Made by a program: the position numbers and the translations under genes. A stretch of DNA of 64,000 bases from NCBI GenBank assembly GCA_000238815.2, contig AFXB01000004.1, positions 124,001 to 188,000 of the forward strand, in the 5' to 3' direction. The notes below the pieces were generated by a model. The model ran no database searches, was not told the DNA's origin, and worked only from the letters and a program-made list of their open reading frames with translations. How positions within the stretch are numbered: position 1 is the first letter of the stretch; each line of letters opens with the position of its first letter. Below, piece after piece: positions 33,887 to 42,801 of this stretch. The DNA comes from SAR116 cluster alpha proteobacterium HIMB100. GTDB lineage: Bacteria; Pseudomonadota; Alphaproteobacteria; Puniceispirillales; Puniceispirillaceae.

Positions 33887-35188
33887 CTATAGGGCAGCCA
33901 GAGCTTGGTCAATATCAGCAATGATATCTTCTATATGTTCAATGCCTACTGACAAACGCACATATCCCGGCGTGACCCCAGCGTTCAGTTGGTCTTCAGC
34001 TGAAAGTTGTGAATGGGTGGTAGAGGCGGGATGAATCGCAAGTGTACGTGCATCGCCAATATTGGCCACATGATAAATGAGCTTCAAATTATCAATGAAC
34101 TGCCGGCCAGCTTCCAAACCGCTCTGTAGCTCAATGCCAATAAGTGCGCCGTATCCTTTGGTCAAATATGTGTCTGTCAGCGTTTTTTCTGCTCCTGCAA
34201 ACAGCTCTGGATATATGACTGATGATACAGCCTTGTACCGCGACAGATAGTCTGCCAGCTTTGATGCGTTTGCCTGATGCTCACGGAAGCGAAGTGGCAG
34301 GGTCTCAAGCCCTTGAATCAGATGAAAGACATTGGTTGGCGAGAGTGAAGCCCCCAAATCACGCAGCAGCACAACACGGGCACGGATGGCAAAGGCGATA
34401 GGCGTGCCCAGGGCCTCAGGGACAAGGGTGCCCCAGACAGCCCCGTGATAGCTGCCGTCTGGAGTATTAAAATGCGGTTGTTGTTCAGGATGCTCTACCC
34501 AGTCAAAATTCCCTCCATCAATAATGACACCGCCTATAGAGGTGCCGTGGCCGCCAATAAATTTGGTCAGCGAAAGCACAATAATTGCCGCGCCATGGTC
34601 AAATGGGCGACAAGTGAGGGGCGCGGCCGTATTGTCCACAATAAGGGGTATGCCGCGTGCACGGCCAATCTCGGCAACTTCAGCAATGGGAAAGGGTACC
34701 AGTTTAGGGTTAGGGAGTGTTTCCCCAAACTAGGCTCTCGTTTTCTCATCACTTAACTCGGCAAAGCTTTGTGGACGTGCAGTGTCGGCAAACCGGACCT
34801 CTATGCCCATATTTGCCAAGGTGTTATTGAACAAATTATATGTGCCGCCATATAAATGTGGAGAGACAACTATATTGTCCCCTGCCGCGGCAACATTCTG
34901 GATCGCTAAGGCAACGGCTGATGAGCCAGATGATACCCCGAGGGCTGCTGCACCTCCTTCTAGGGCGGCAAGCCGCTCTTCCAATACTTGTGTTGTTGGA
35001 ATCATAATCCGCGTATAGATATTACCCAGTTCCTGTAGCGCAAATAATTTTCCGGCATGTTCAGTATCCTCAAACTGATAGCTAGTGGTTTGATATATGG
35101 GCACAGCGACAGCATTTGTTGATGGATCCCGGCGATGCCCGCCCGCATGCAGAACAAGCGTTTCAATATGGTGTGGTGTGGTTGTCAT
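33887..35188 (-). pseudogene. metY: O-acetylhomoserine sulfhydrylase (MetY) gene interrupted by an amber codon
   Basis: PLP enzyme of methionine synthesis that sulfhydrylates O-acetylhomoserine. The reading frame is continuous over 434 codons except for TAG at 34730-34732, where homologues have an aromatic or aliphatic residue (between DEKTRA and FGETLPNP). There is no frameshift. The rest is well preserved, including GSSSAVAL, the PLP-lysine motif SLTKFIGGHGTS and the C-terminal Arg region in PGYVRLSVG. Either a recent nonsense mutation, a sequencing error, or readthrough explains it. It lies right next to the island and divergent from an Lrp-family regulator. Confidence 0.8.
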
Positions 35189-35290
35189 GGTTGAAATCCT
35201 TTTTGGGGTTTTCGTTCACAGAGTGCAAATAAGAATAGAAAAATTTCATTTAAACCACAAAAAAATGATGATTAATTCCAAATATTCCGT

Positions 35291-35320
35291 CTATTTTATA
35301 AAATAGTTGAACATTGTTCA
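35291..35320. promoter_or_regulatory. Adjacent palindromes in the metY/Lrp divergent region
   Basis: CTATTTTATAAAATAG (35291-35306) is a perfect 16 bp palindrome, and TGAACATTGTTCA (35308-35320) is symmetric except for its central base. They lie 20-50 bp before the Lrp-family start codon, where an autoregulated operator controlling both divergent genes would be expected. Confidence 0.45.
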
Positions 35321-35340
35321 CTTAATCAGGAATAATTGGA

Positions 35341-35826
35341 ATGGATATAATTGATCTAAAATTGGTAAAGCAGCTGCAAAAGCAGGCAGATATTGCTTTG
35401 ACAGAGCTGAGCCGACGCCTGAAAATATCTAAGACAACTTGCTGGAACCGCATTCAGCGGTTAGAAGAGCGCGGGATCATTTCAGGAAAATACACCCAAT
35501 TCAACCGTGAAGAATTAGGGCTGTCTATTGTCGTGTTTATGTCGATCACTGTTGGCCGCCACACGCCGGAATGGGTGAATAGGTTCATCGCTGTCGTTGA
35601 AAAATGCCCCGAAATTGTTGAAGCTCATCGATTGACAGGTGAAGGTGCAGATTATCAGTTGAAAATAGTTTGTCCGGACATCACAGCGTATGATGCGTTT
35701 CAGCAAAATTTAATCAATGGTATTGAATTTACCTCCATGTCTTCAAGAATCTCGTTAAAAGAGATTAAATGGACACATCACCTGCCGCTTTCGCATTTGG
35801 AGCAGGTGGCATCGGATTTGTCTTGA
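35341..35826 (+). CDS. Lrp/AsnC-family transcriptional regulator
   Basis: 161 aa. The N-terminal AsnC-type winged HTH (about 1-60: DIIDLKLVKQLQKQADIALTELSRRL, then SKTTCWNRIQRLEERGII) is followed by the RAM ligand-binding domain (about 68-150). Divergently placed next to metY, it probably controls it in response to an amino acid, most likely methionine or a related compound; that is inferred from position. Symmetric sites lie in front of its start. Confidence 0.9.
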   Translation: MDIIDLKLVKQLQKQADIALTELSRRLKISKTTCWNRIQRLEERGIISGKYTQFNREELGLSIVVFMSITVGRHTPEWVNRFIAVVEKCPEIVEAHRLTGEGADYQLKIVCPDITAYDAFQQNLINGIEFTSMSSRISLKEIKWTHHLPLSHLEQVASDLS

Positions 35827-35896
35827 TATAATTGAATGCTGCATTTTCATGATGAAACTGTGAACTGCGGTATTCGCGCCAGAATGAGGGTATGAA

Positions 35897-36451
35897 ATGA
35901 CAGGGTCTTATGAAACATTGCCAGCCAACCTTCCTCGGCCTGTTGATGATGGGGCGTGTGATCATTTGATAGGCATGGGTTTGCCGGATAAAAGTTTGCC
36001 TGCAACCAGTGGCGAGGAAATAAACCTGTTTCGGCATGCCGGTACGGTCGTCGTCTATATCTATCCGATGACGGGCAGGCCCGGGATCGCATTGCCAGAA
36101 GGGTGGGATGATATCCCTGGTGCACGGGGCTGCACACCGCAAAGCTGTGCTTATCGTGATGCGTATCAGTCGATTAGAGATGCAGGTGCAGATGGCTTGT
36201 ATGGCCTGTCAACACAAGACAGCGTCTGGCAGGGTGAAATGGCTACGCGTCTTCATTTGCCGTTTCCGATTTTAAGCGATGCTCAGCTTCATTTTACAAC
36301 AGCCTTGTCTTTGTCGACATTTACAGTTGAGGGCAAAACGCTGATTAAACGGCTGACTTTGATTGTGAAAAATGGTCGAATTGCCGCTGTTCACTATCCT
36401 GTTTTCCCGAGTGATAGTGACCCCGAATGGGTGCTAAGGAACTTGAAATGA
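35897..36451 (+). CDS. Peroxiredoxin-like protein (AhpC/TSA redoxin)
   Basis: 184 aa thioredoxin-fold peroxidase. It has the strand VVVYIYPMTGRPG, then the peroxidatic region RGCTPQSCAYRD (Cys-Thr-Pro-Gln-Ser-Cys, two Cys four residues apart as in BCP/PrxQ-like proteins), and LYGLSTQDS. Likely reduces peroxides in the cytoplasm. An insertion (IALPEGWDDIP) precedes the active site compared with classical BCP. It stands alone after the Lrp gene. Confidence 0.8.
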   Translation: MTGSYETLPANLPRPVDDGACDHLIGMGLPDKSLPATSGEEINLFRHAGTVVVYIYPMTGRPGIALPEGWDDIPGARGCTPQSCAYRDAYQSIRDAGADGLYGLSTQDSVWQGEMATRLHLPFPILSDAQLHFTTALSLSTFTVEGKTLIKRLTLIVKNGRIAAVHYPVFPSDSDPEWVLRNLK

Positions 36452-36653
36452 ACTGAAAAACAGTTTAAACAAGTAAAATATAATAAAAACAGTTAAATAT
36501 AAAATAGGAAAATTAACCTTTTTTGTTTATCCTGTCTGCTTCAGATATCTGTGTTGGTAAATCATTACGCTGAGGACAACAACTTGCCATAAAGCTCGGT
36601 CGCAGTTTTGCAAACGTTAAAAAGAACGACAAGAGAAGACAACGGAGTGAGTC

Positions 36654-37103
36654 ATGCAGACTACAACAGATGCTATTCAGTTGCGCGATTTTACCCTACA
36701 GGATTCTGACGCGGTTATATCTTTATGGGAACGGTGTGGGCTAACTCGTCCTTGGAACGATCCTGCCAAAGATATTCAGCGAAAAATGGATGAACTGCAT
36801 AAAGGCGGATCCGGATGGTTCTGGGTTGCAGAACAAAGCAAGAGAATTGTTGGGGTGGTGATGGTTGGATATGATGGCCACAGAGGAAGTGTAAATTATT
36901 TGGCGGTTGATTTCGATTATCAGAATAATGGAATTGGGCGGCTGATGATGCGGCACGCTGAGGCTAAGCTCGCCGCTGTGGGCTGTCCGAAAGTCAATTT
37001 ATTGGTCCGGACGGATAACCGGGATGTGCTGAAGTTTTATAAACAGCTTGGCTATGGTGAGGATGCTGTCACACCGATATCTCGTCGCCTCATAGATGAT
37101 TAA
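36654..37103 (+). CDS. GNAT family N-acetyltransferase (YpeA-like)
   Basis: 149 aa with the complete GNAT fold: LRDFTLQDSDAVISLW at the start, the conserved GGSGWFWVAE, the acetyl-CoA loop DYQNNGIGRLMM (near residues 91-102) and the final NLLVRTDNRDVLKFYKQLGY. Closest in style to the YpeA subfamily. Substrate unknown. It is followed 7 bp later by a LysE-type exporter gene. The 202 bp before it hold no gene. Confidence 0.85.
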   Translation: MQTTTDAIQLRDFTLQDSDAVISLWERCGLTRPWNDPAKDIQRKMDELHKGGSGWFWVAEQSKRIVGVVMVGYDGHRGSVNYLAVDFDYQNNGIGRLMMRHAEAKLAAVGCPKVNLLVRTDNRDVLKFYKQLGYGEDAVTPISRRLIDD

Positions 37104-37110
37104 GGACTGA

Positions 37111-37719
37111 GTGGTGCCGACGAGCTTGCTTTCACATGATATGGGGCCGGTATTTGCCCTTTGGATATTTATTCTGTTTATGGTGGGCACGCCAGGTCCT
37201 GCGAATTTACTGATGATGACTGTTGGCTCACGCTATGGAGCAAGGGTTGCGATGCCGTTTAATGCAGGTCTTGTGCTGGGCAAGTTGAGCTTAAATCTGT
37301 TGATGGCTTTTGGTGTCGGGGTTGTTTTAACCTCTATGCCTGCGGTTCTGACAGTCTTAAAGTTTATATCAGCTACTGTGATTATCTTTCTGTCCCTACG
37401 GACTCTTGGTAGCACGGCACATGGTCCTGACATGACAGCCTTGCCTGGCTGGCGAACTGGTCTAATTGTGCACCCGCTTAATCCCAAAGCTTGGGTAATG
37501 ACGATGCTGGCATGGACCGAATTTGGGCCGCAGCTGGGCAGTGCGGGTGAACAGGCTCTTATCATCTGTGCAAGTTTTGCTGCCGCTCAATTACTGTTGC
37601 ACAGCCTGTGGGCGTTGGCGGGGCAATTATTGTCACAGGCGTTGGGCCATTCGGTTTGGCTGAACAGAGCTCTAGTCATTTTGACATGCGCTGTAGTGTT
37701 GTGGGCAGTATTGATCTGA
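37111..37719 (+). CDS. LysE/RhtB-family amino acid exporter
   Basis: About 202 aa with five to six helices and the family signature MVGTPGPANLLMMTVGSRYG near the N-terminus, plus the LNPKAW motif in the second half (HPLNPKAWVMT). Exports amino acids or small metabolites across the inner membrane. The start is uncertain: GTG 37111 with AAGGA upstream, or ATG 37141. Its 3' end abuts convergent lptD by 3 bp. Confidence 0.85.
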   Translation: MVPTSLLSHDMGPVFALWIFILFMVGTPGPANLLMMTVGSRYGARVAMPFNAGLVLGKLSLNLLMAFGVGVVLTSMPAVLTVLKFISATVIIFLSLRTLGSTAHGPDMTALPGWRTGLIVHPLNPKAWVMTMLAWTEFGPQLGSAGEQALIICASFAAAQLLLHSLWALAGQLLSQALGHSVWLNRALVILTCAVVLWAVLI

Positions 37720-37722
37720 TGT

Positions 37723-39909
37723 TTAGTTAATGCCCGTTGAATTTACGGTGCCCAAATATTTGAACGAGAATTTCAGCTGAAGTTCATTCACCTTTTTGAT
37801 GTCTCTATCGGCATAAGGGTCGCGTTTATAGTCAAGTGAGACAGTGACACAGTCCTGAAACCCGCCTGTCCATATCGCGGATAACACCGATTGGTCACGC
37901 CGTGTTTGTCCCGAAGACAGGTCCCATACTTGCTCTGCTACCAACTGAATATCGTTTGGCAAACGCTGCGCAAATCTGATTTTTGCATCTTCTTTATCGT
38001 CTTCCGCCGCCTCAAAGTAGCCTTGTGCGATTTGGGTATGCTCAATGCCAAATTCAGTAGCGCCGGATGCATATTGAAGGCTGCTGCGGGATTCGTTTAA
38101 TTCCAGCTCTTCATAATCGGCCCGTCCTGACCAAGCCAAACTTAAATTATACGGCGTAACAACAGACAGGCTGGCAACATAATCTGAATAATCCTCACTG
38201 CCGCTGATGGTCAGGCCAGCTGGTGTTTTGCCTTGAGCTTTGTAAGACAGGCCAGCAAAACCAGTTATATCGCCAAAAATACTATTGTCGGTAATTCCGG
38301 ACAAACCGGCAGCGACATGTGTTCCCGGAAGGATAAAGTCACGGCCTTGAAAGCGGTTATTCAAAAATAAATTTGCTTCATCAAGACGGAAATCTGCGGC
38401 ATCTCGGTTTGGCAGCTCGTCAGTGCGGTCAGACCCGTCAATCACAATTGTTTTTACCCGAGGTGTGATAATGGCTGTTGACCCTAACCCCTCACCATAT
38501 TGAACCCCAAATGGATATTTCCATTCAGCTGAAACAATTGCATTTCCCTGGCCAAATGTGGAAAGCTTATCTGTTTCATCATCTGTTTTCTGGACATCAT
38601 GATAGCTGGCTAAGATATCGCCTGAGGCGGTCAGGATATGGCCGTTATGACTGTATTTTCTTTCTGTACCGAACAGAGCTGTCCAGCGTACCAGTTCATG
38701 CCCCTCATCATTATCCAGTTGCAAGGCTGACAGCTCTTGTCTGACGATCTGGTCTCGGTAAGGCCCTTTTGTTATCTTTGAGTAATATACAGATGGCAGA
38801 ATAGTTGGTTCTGTGTCTTTTGTGTCTTCTGCTCTCAGGCCCTGAATGTCTGACATTGTAACTCGATAATACCGGTCATCTGTAAGCTTTTGGGCTGTAA
38901 TATGACTTTTCAATGTTTGTGTGCTGTCATAGCGGTAGCGGCGCAAAAAGGTGTCTTGCGAAGCACGATACAGCCGTGAATCTAGCATCCACCCTGAACC
39001 GACACGACTTTTAAATTGTGCGTCTATCGCACCGACCTGTTCACGCTTTTCTTTGAATGTCTCAAGGCGCGCGCCATATATCGAGGCGGTCATTTCAGAT
39101 TGGTCCCAGCGTTGTCTGTAGATTGTTTTCAGCCCTTGCCCTCTGAACTGAAAATTTGTTGGTTGAAACTCGATATCTTGTGTTGGGCTAAGCACTTGAT
39201 AATAAGGTGTGGTAAGGGTCAATCCATTGTCGTTCGAATATGAAAATGATGGGGCAAGCAAGCCGGAGCGACGCGTTACTGTCGCGTCAGGATGCGCCAG
39301 AACCGGAAAATAAAACACCGGAAGGCCAAAAATATGCATCCTCACATTTTGGTGTGTGATGGTCTGTGTTTCGATATTATGCTCAGATTCTGATGACCTC
39401 AAATCCCAGATGGGGCTCTCTCCGGCGTCATAATCACAATTACAAGGAGAGAAAACTGAGCGTCCGAATACTGTACGCTGCGCTGACCTGTGTTCGCCAG
39501 ATTGTGCAGAAAACCGGCTGCCGTCTGATAGCGTGCTGATCAGGGGTGTTGCCACTGCATGCGTAAAGTTCTCATCAAGAATCATTTCGTCAGAAATGTG
39601 CGTTGTACCATCTTTGGTGGTCAGCCTGACATTTCCAGTCGCACGGGCTTCGCCCGTTAACTGGTTATATGTAATTTTATCTGCTGCCAGCTCATCGCCT
39701 TGTTGGGTCACTTTCACATTGCCAGTGGCGACCATCACACCATTTTCTTGCTCAACTGTGATGATGTCTGCTTCAAAGGCAATATCTGATTCATCCTGCG
39801 CGCCAGCAGGCAAAGCAATCGTCGCCATTATGAGTATGGCAAAAGATGCGATTGCACGGCGCATTAACGATAAAGACTTTGAAAATGGAAGATGCACACT
39901 TGGTTCCAT
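37723..39909 (-). CDS. lptD: LPS-assembly protein LptD
   Basis: Outer-membrane beta-barrel that inserts LPS into the outer leaflet. A signal peptide (MRRAIASFAILIMATIALPAGAQ region) is followed by an OstA/LptA-like jellyroll (about 45-150: IITVEQENGVMVATGNVKV) and the large C-terminal barrel ending in an aromatic/strand pattern. Paired Cys occur at SPCNCDYD and at DCVTVS near the end, fitting the disulfide pattern of LptD. ATG 39909 was preferred to TTG 39933. It is not next to surA/pdxA as in many relatives but beside glycosyltransferase genes. Confidence 0.92.
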   Translation of the reverse strand: MEPSVHLPFSKSLSLMRRAIASFAILIMATIALPAGAQDESDIAFEADIITVEQENGVMVATGNVKVTQQGDELAADKITYNQLTGEARATGNVRLTTKDGTTHISDEMILDENFTHAVATPLISTLSDGSRFSAQSGEHRSAQRTVFGRSVFSPCNCDYDAGESPIWDLRSSESEHNIETQTITHQNVRMHIFGLPVFYFPVLAHPDATVTRRSGLLAPSFSYSNDNGLTLTTPYYQVLSPTQDIEFQPTNFQFRGQGLKTIYRQRWDQSEMTASIYGARLETFKEKREQVGAIDAQFKSRVGSGWMLDSRLYRASQDTFLRRYRYDSTQTLKSHITAQKLTDDRYYRVTMSDIQGLRAEDTKDTEPTILPSVYYSKITKGPYRDQIVRQELSALQLDNDEGHELVRWTALFGTERKYSHNGHILTASGDILASYHDVQKTDDETDKLSTFGQGNAIVSAEWKYPFGVQYGEGLGSTAIITPRVKTIVIDGSDRTDELPNRDAADFRLDEANLFLNNRFQGRDFILPGTHVAAGLSGITDNSIFGDITGFAGLSYKAQGKTPAGLTISGSEDYSDYVASLSVVTPYNLSLAWSGRADYEELELNESRSSLQYASGATEFGIEHTQIAQGYFEAAEDDKEDAKIRFAQRLPNDIQLVAEQVWDLSSGQTRRDQSVLSAIWTGGFQDCVTVSLDYKRDPYADRDIKKVNELQLKFSFKYLGTVNSTGIN

Positions 39910-39941
39910 GCGTAATGTTCTAATTGCCTTCAACTGCTACA

Positions 39942-41189
39942 TCAAAGTGTCTGGTTTGTAAATCTGGACAAGAACACTTGCCTAGCTTTAGCGGTGTTAA
40001 CGACCATATTTTCTGCTGTGAAAGGAAAATCAGCCCAGGCACGATGCTGTAATTCCTCTCTTAGGGCTGTATTTGTGATGAGCAGGTGAAGCTGATCAGC
40101 CAGCTTATTCACAAATGTTTGTTCTGCTGCTGTATTGTTGAGCTCTGTTCCGGTCAGTTTGATGATGTTAGCTCTGCCAGTTGCATATTCAGGAATGCCG
40201 CCTCTATCTGTAGTTAATAAGGCTGAACCTGCTGCTAAAGCCTCAAGTCCGGTTAGGCCACATGGTTCAGCCCATAGCGATGGAACAATGGAAATGGCTG
40301 CCTTATCTTGTAAGGCCCTGGTCACAGAACTCGGCTGGAACCCATGCAGAGTCACTTGTTCTTTGATGGGGGCTAAGGATTTTTCAATTTGAATCTCATA
40401 TGCAGAGGGACGTTCTGTTTTAAAATGACGTCCGCCAACCACATCCAGACCCCAGTCTGAATACTCAGCTAATACTTGGGTAATCGCACGACAAGCCGGT
40501 AAAATGCCCTTTTCGGGAACCATTCTGCCGATAATCAACATGCGGTTCTGCTTTGGCTGAGTGGCGTCAAGATGTCTTTTTGTGCCATTTAAAACAGCAC
40601 AGATTTTCGTGCTATCAGATGTCTCTGTGGTTAGATCTTCTAGAAAACAGCTTTTGATATATTCAGAAACGCAAATAATACCGGCTAAATGCCTCATCAG
40701 CCAAGTGCGCTGTTGTGTGTTGCGGGACCCTTTCATCTCGCGTGGGTCATTATGAAGATAAAGCACAACAGGAAGGTCAGGGCGCCTTTGACAGATATAT
40801 CGTGCGACCTGGGCGCGGCCATGTACCTCGACCAAATCTGGTTGAGAGGCTGATTTCAGATAATGAACATAGGCTTTTGCAATTCCAATATTCCGACCCG
40901 ACAGCCAGCTATGCCGAGGGGTGAGGGACTGGTAAGAGAGATCAGCCATAGATGGTCCATCTATGGGTCTTCCAAAGACAGTAAACTTTTGGTCTGACGA
41001 TGACAGATGCACATTTTGCGCAACTATGGTGGCAATCGCTCCGGCATTTTGTTCCGTCATCACTTCCTTGTGAGGAAGCAAAATATGCGTAGTGGGCAAA
41101 AGGATGCTCCTGCCATAGTCTGGGGTAAATAAAAGTCCGCCTGCCAGTGCATCAACTATGCCATGATCAGACAGTATTGTCAGCGGCAA
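39942..41189 (-). CDS. Glycosyltransferase family 4 protein
   Basis: GT-B fold transferase, probably for LPS or capsule sugars. The C-terminal nucleotide-sugar domain has IIGRMVPEKGI and the signature PSLWAEPCGLTGLEALAAGSALLTTDRGGIPE with the conserved Glu residues. The N-terminal acceptor domain includes LVEVHGRAQVARY. The longest frame starts at TTG 41189; ATG 41060 would cut the first strand (HILLPHKEV), so the longer form was kept. It lies 32 bp upstream of lptD and is divergent from a GT9 gene. Confidence 0.85.
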   Translation of the reverse strand: MPLTILSDHGIVDALAGGLLFTPDYGRSILLPTTHILLPHKEVMTEQNAGAIATIVAQNVHLSSSDQKFTVFGRPIDGPSMADLSYQSLTPRHSWLSGRNIGIAKAYVHYLKSASQPDLVEVHGRAQVARYICQRRPDLPVVLYLHNDPREMKGSRNTQQRTWLMRHLAGIICVSEYIKSCFLEDLTTETSDSTKICAVLNGTKRHLDATQPKQNRMLIIGRMVPEKGILPACRAITQVLAEYSDWGLDVVGGRHFKTERPSAYEIQIEKSLAPIKEQVTLHGFQPSSVTRALQDKAAISIVPSLWAEPCGLTGLEALAAGSALLTTDRGGIPEYATGRANIIKLTGTELNNTAAEQTFVNKLADQLHLLITNTALREELQHRAWADFPFTAENMVVNTAKARQVFLSRFTNQTL

Positions 41190-41286
41190 ACGGCAATTTC
41201 TTACAGCCTATTTTGGACTGGACTGTTTTGTATCAAACGCGCATAAACGCTGAAAGGCAGAACAAATTCATAGCGGCTCACAAAAG

Positions 41287-42201
41287 ATGACAGCGCAAAT
41301 TCTGGTGATAAAGCATGGGGCTTTTGGAGATGTAGTTCAAGGGTTTGATGCCTTCTGTAGCCTGCGCACCAGCTTTCCTGACGCTAAAATTACCCTCCTG
41401 ACAACAGCGCCATATGCCAAATTATTGGAGGCTGGCGGGTGGTTCGATGAAATTCTTATAGATGCCCGTGCGCCTGCCTGGAAGCTGACGAAGCTCTGGC
41501 AGATCCGATCTGTGTTACGCCGCAACTGGGACATAATTATTGATTTGCAATGTTCCCGCCGAACCGCCGGTTATGCTCAGTTGCGCAAATCCAGCACACG
41601 CTGGTTTGGAACAGCGCCGGACGCGTCAGATCCAATGCCTGATTTCGATGGCGTGAATAATCGTTCGCGAATGCTGACAGCCGTGAAAATGGCAGGGGCA
41701 AAAGAATATGAGGACAAGCTTTCATTTTTGAGGTCAGCACAGCTTCCCGCCTCTGACCTTGCTCATGATTATGTGCTTCTGCTTCCTGGTTCATCAGCAT
41801 CAAAACCATCAAAGCGCTGGCCCACAGATTGCTTTGTGCAATTGGCAGATGCTTTTTTCAAAAAAGGTTTTCAACCTGTTTTAGGGGGAAGCGAAATTGA
41901 CCGGCATGCAACAGATATCATCGCGAAAGCATGTCCGGCTTGTCTCGATCTTACAGGCCAGACAGATTTGTTTTCATTGGCGGGGCTTGCTGCAAGGGCA
42001 AGCTGTGTTGTTGGAAATGACACAGGACCAGTGTTTTTGGCGGCGCGTCTCCATGTGCCCACATTAATGCTGATGGGCTCAGATACAGACCCAACCATGT
42101 CTGCACCATATGGCCGTCAGGCACTCTGGATCAAAAAAGACAGGCTGGATGAGTTATCGTTCGAAACTGTCTGGGCTGAGATACAATCATTGCTAAAATG
42201 A
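41287..42201 (+). CDS. Glycosyltransferase family 9 (heptosyltransferase-like)
   Basis: 304 aa. It begins with the GT9 signature VIKHGAFGDVVQGFDAFCSLR and carries LLLPGSSASKPSKRWP and VVGNDTGPVFLAARLHVPTLMLMG, where the Asp-Thr-Gly-Pro motif binds ADP-heptose. With hldE in the same region this supports an LPS inner-core role. It is not possible to say which heptosyltransferase it is. Its end overlaps the convergent DUF924 gene by 9 bp. Confidence 0.9.
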   Translation: MTAQILVIKHGAFGDVVQGFDAFCSLRTSFPDAKITLLTTAPYAKLLEAGGWFDEILIDARAPAWKLTKLWQIRSVLRRNWDIIIDLQCSRRTAGYAQLRKSSTRWFGTAPDASDPMPDFDGVNNRSRMLTAVKMAGAKEYEDKLSFLRSAQLPASDLAHDYVLLLPGSSASKPSKRWPTDCFVQLADAFFKKGFQPVLGGSEIDRHATDIIAKACPACLDLTGQTDLFSLAGLAARASCVVGNDTGPVFLAARLHVPTLMLMGSDTDPTMSAPYGRQALWIKKDRLDELSFETVWAEIQSLLK

Positions 42202-42759
42202 TGTGCCCGGTTGTTTCAAAAACGCACTTTCTTCTGCTGAAGACGGCCTACCTAAAATACTGTTTCTGTGAGGAAAACGACCAAAACGTTCGACAATATC
42301 ATGATGTTTTACCGCATAGTCATAGGTCATTGGCTTTGTGAAGGTTTTGAACAGAGGCAAAGATTGCTTTTGTATGTGAATATCTTCTGAATGCATCATA
42401 GGCATTAACAGAAAATGCCGTTTATCAATGTCATTTTCTGTTTCTAAATAACCTTCATCAACAGACCGCAACGATAAAGCACAAGCCATCTCGTCACCTG
42501 CGAAGGCTTTAGGCGTATCGCGATAAATATTCCTTGTTATCTGGTCAAGCAGCAAGATTAGTGCGAGCCTGCCTTCGCTGTGATTGGCCCATTTATCCAG
42601 CTGTCCGGCAAGGGCCCGTTCAACCAAAGGCCCAAACTGCTGTTTAAGGTGATTGTCAAAGGCGGCATCTTTTTTGAACCAAGATTCTGGACTGATTTCT
42701 TCAAACCAAAAATTTAGAATGCCTGAAATGGTCTTTTTATCAGAAGGTGTAGCGGCCAT
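42193..42759 (-). CDS. DUF924 family protein
   Basis: 188 aa. It shows the hallmark LNFWFEE at the start, WFKKDAAFDNHLKQQF, the LILLLDQITRNIYRDTPKAFAGD core and HSEDIHIQKQSL. TPR-like helical proteins of this family are common in proteobacteria and have no established function. Overlaps the end of the convergent GT9 gene. Confidence 0.88.
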   Translation of the reverse strand: MAATPSDKKTISGILNFWFEEISPESWFKKDAAFDNHLKQQFGPLVERALAGQLDKWANHSEGRLALILLLDQITRNIYRDTPKAFAGDEMACALSLRSVDEGYLETENDIDKRHFLLMPMMHSEDIHIQKQSLPLFKTFTKPMTYDYAVKHHDIVERFGRFPHRNSILGRPSSAEESAFLKQPGTSF

Positions 42760-42801
42760 CAGTCGGCTCCTTGTCTATCTGCATATGAAACAACACAAGA
42801 C

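Noticed and set aside
34640-34740. Frameshift in metY
   Set aside because: The frame continues unchanged through the TAG codon; only a nonsense codon separates the two halves.
35189-35340. SAM-II riboswitch upstream of metY
   Set aside because: The minus-strand leader lacks the conserved SAM-II pseudoknot sequence blocks; palindromic protein sites explain the region better.
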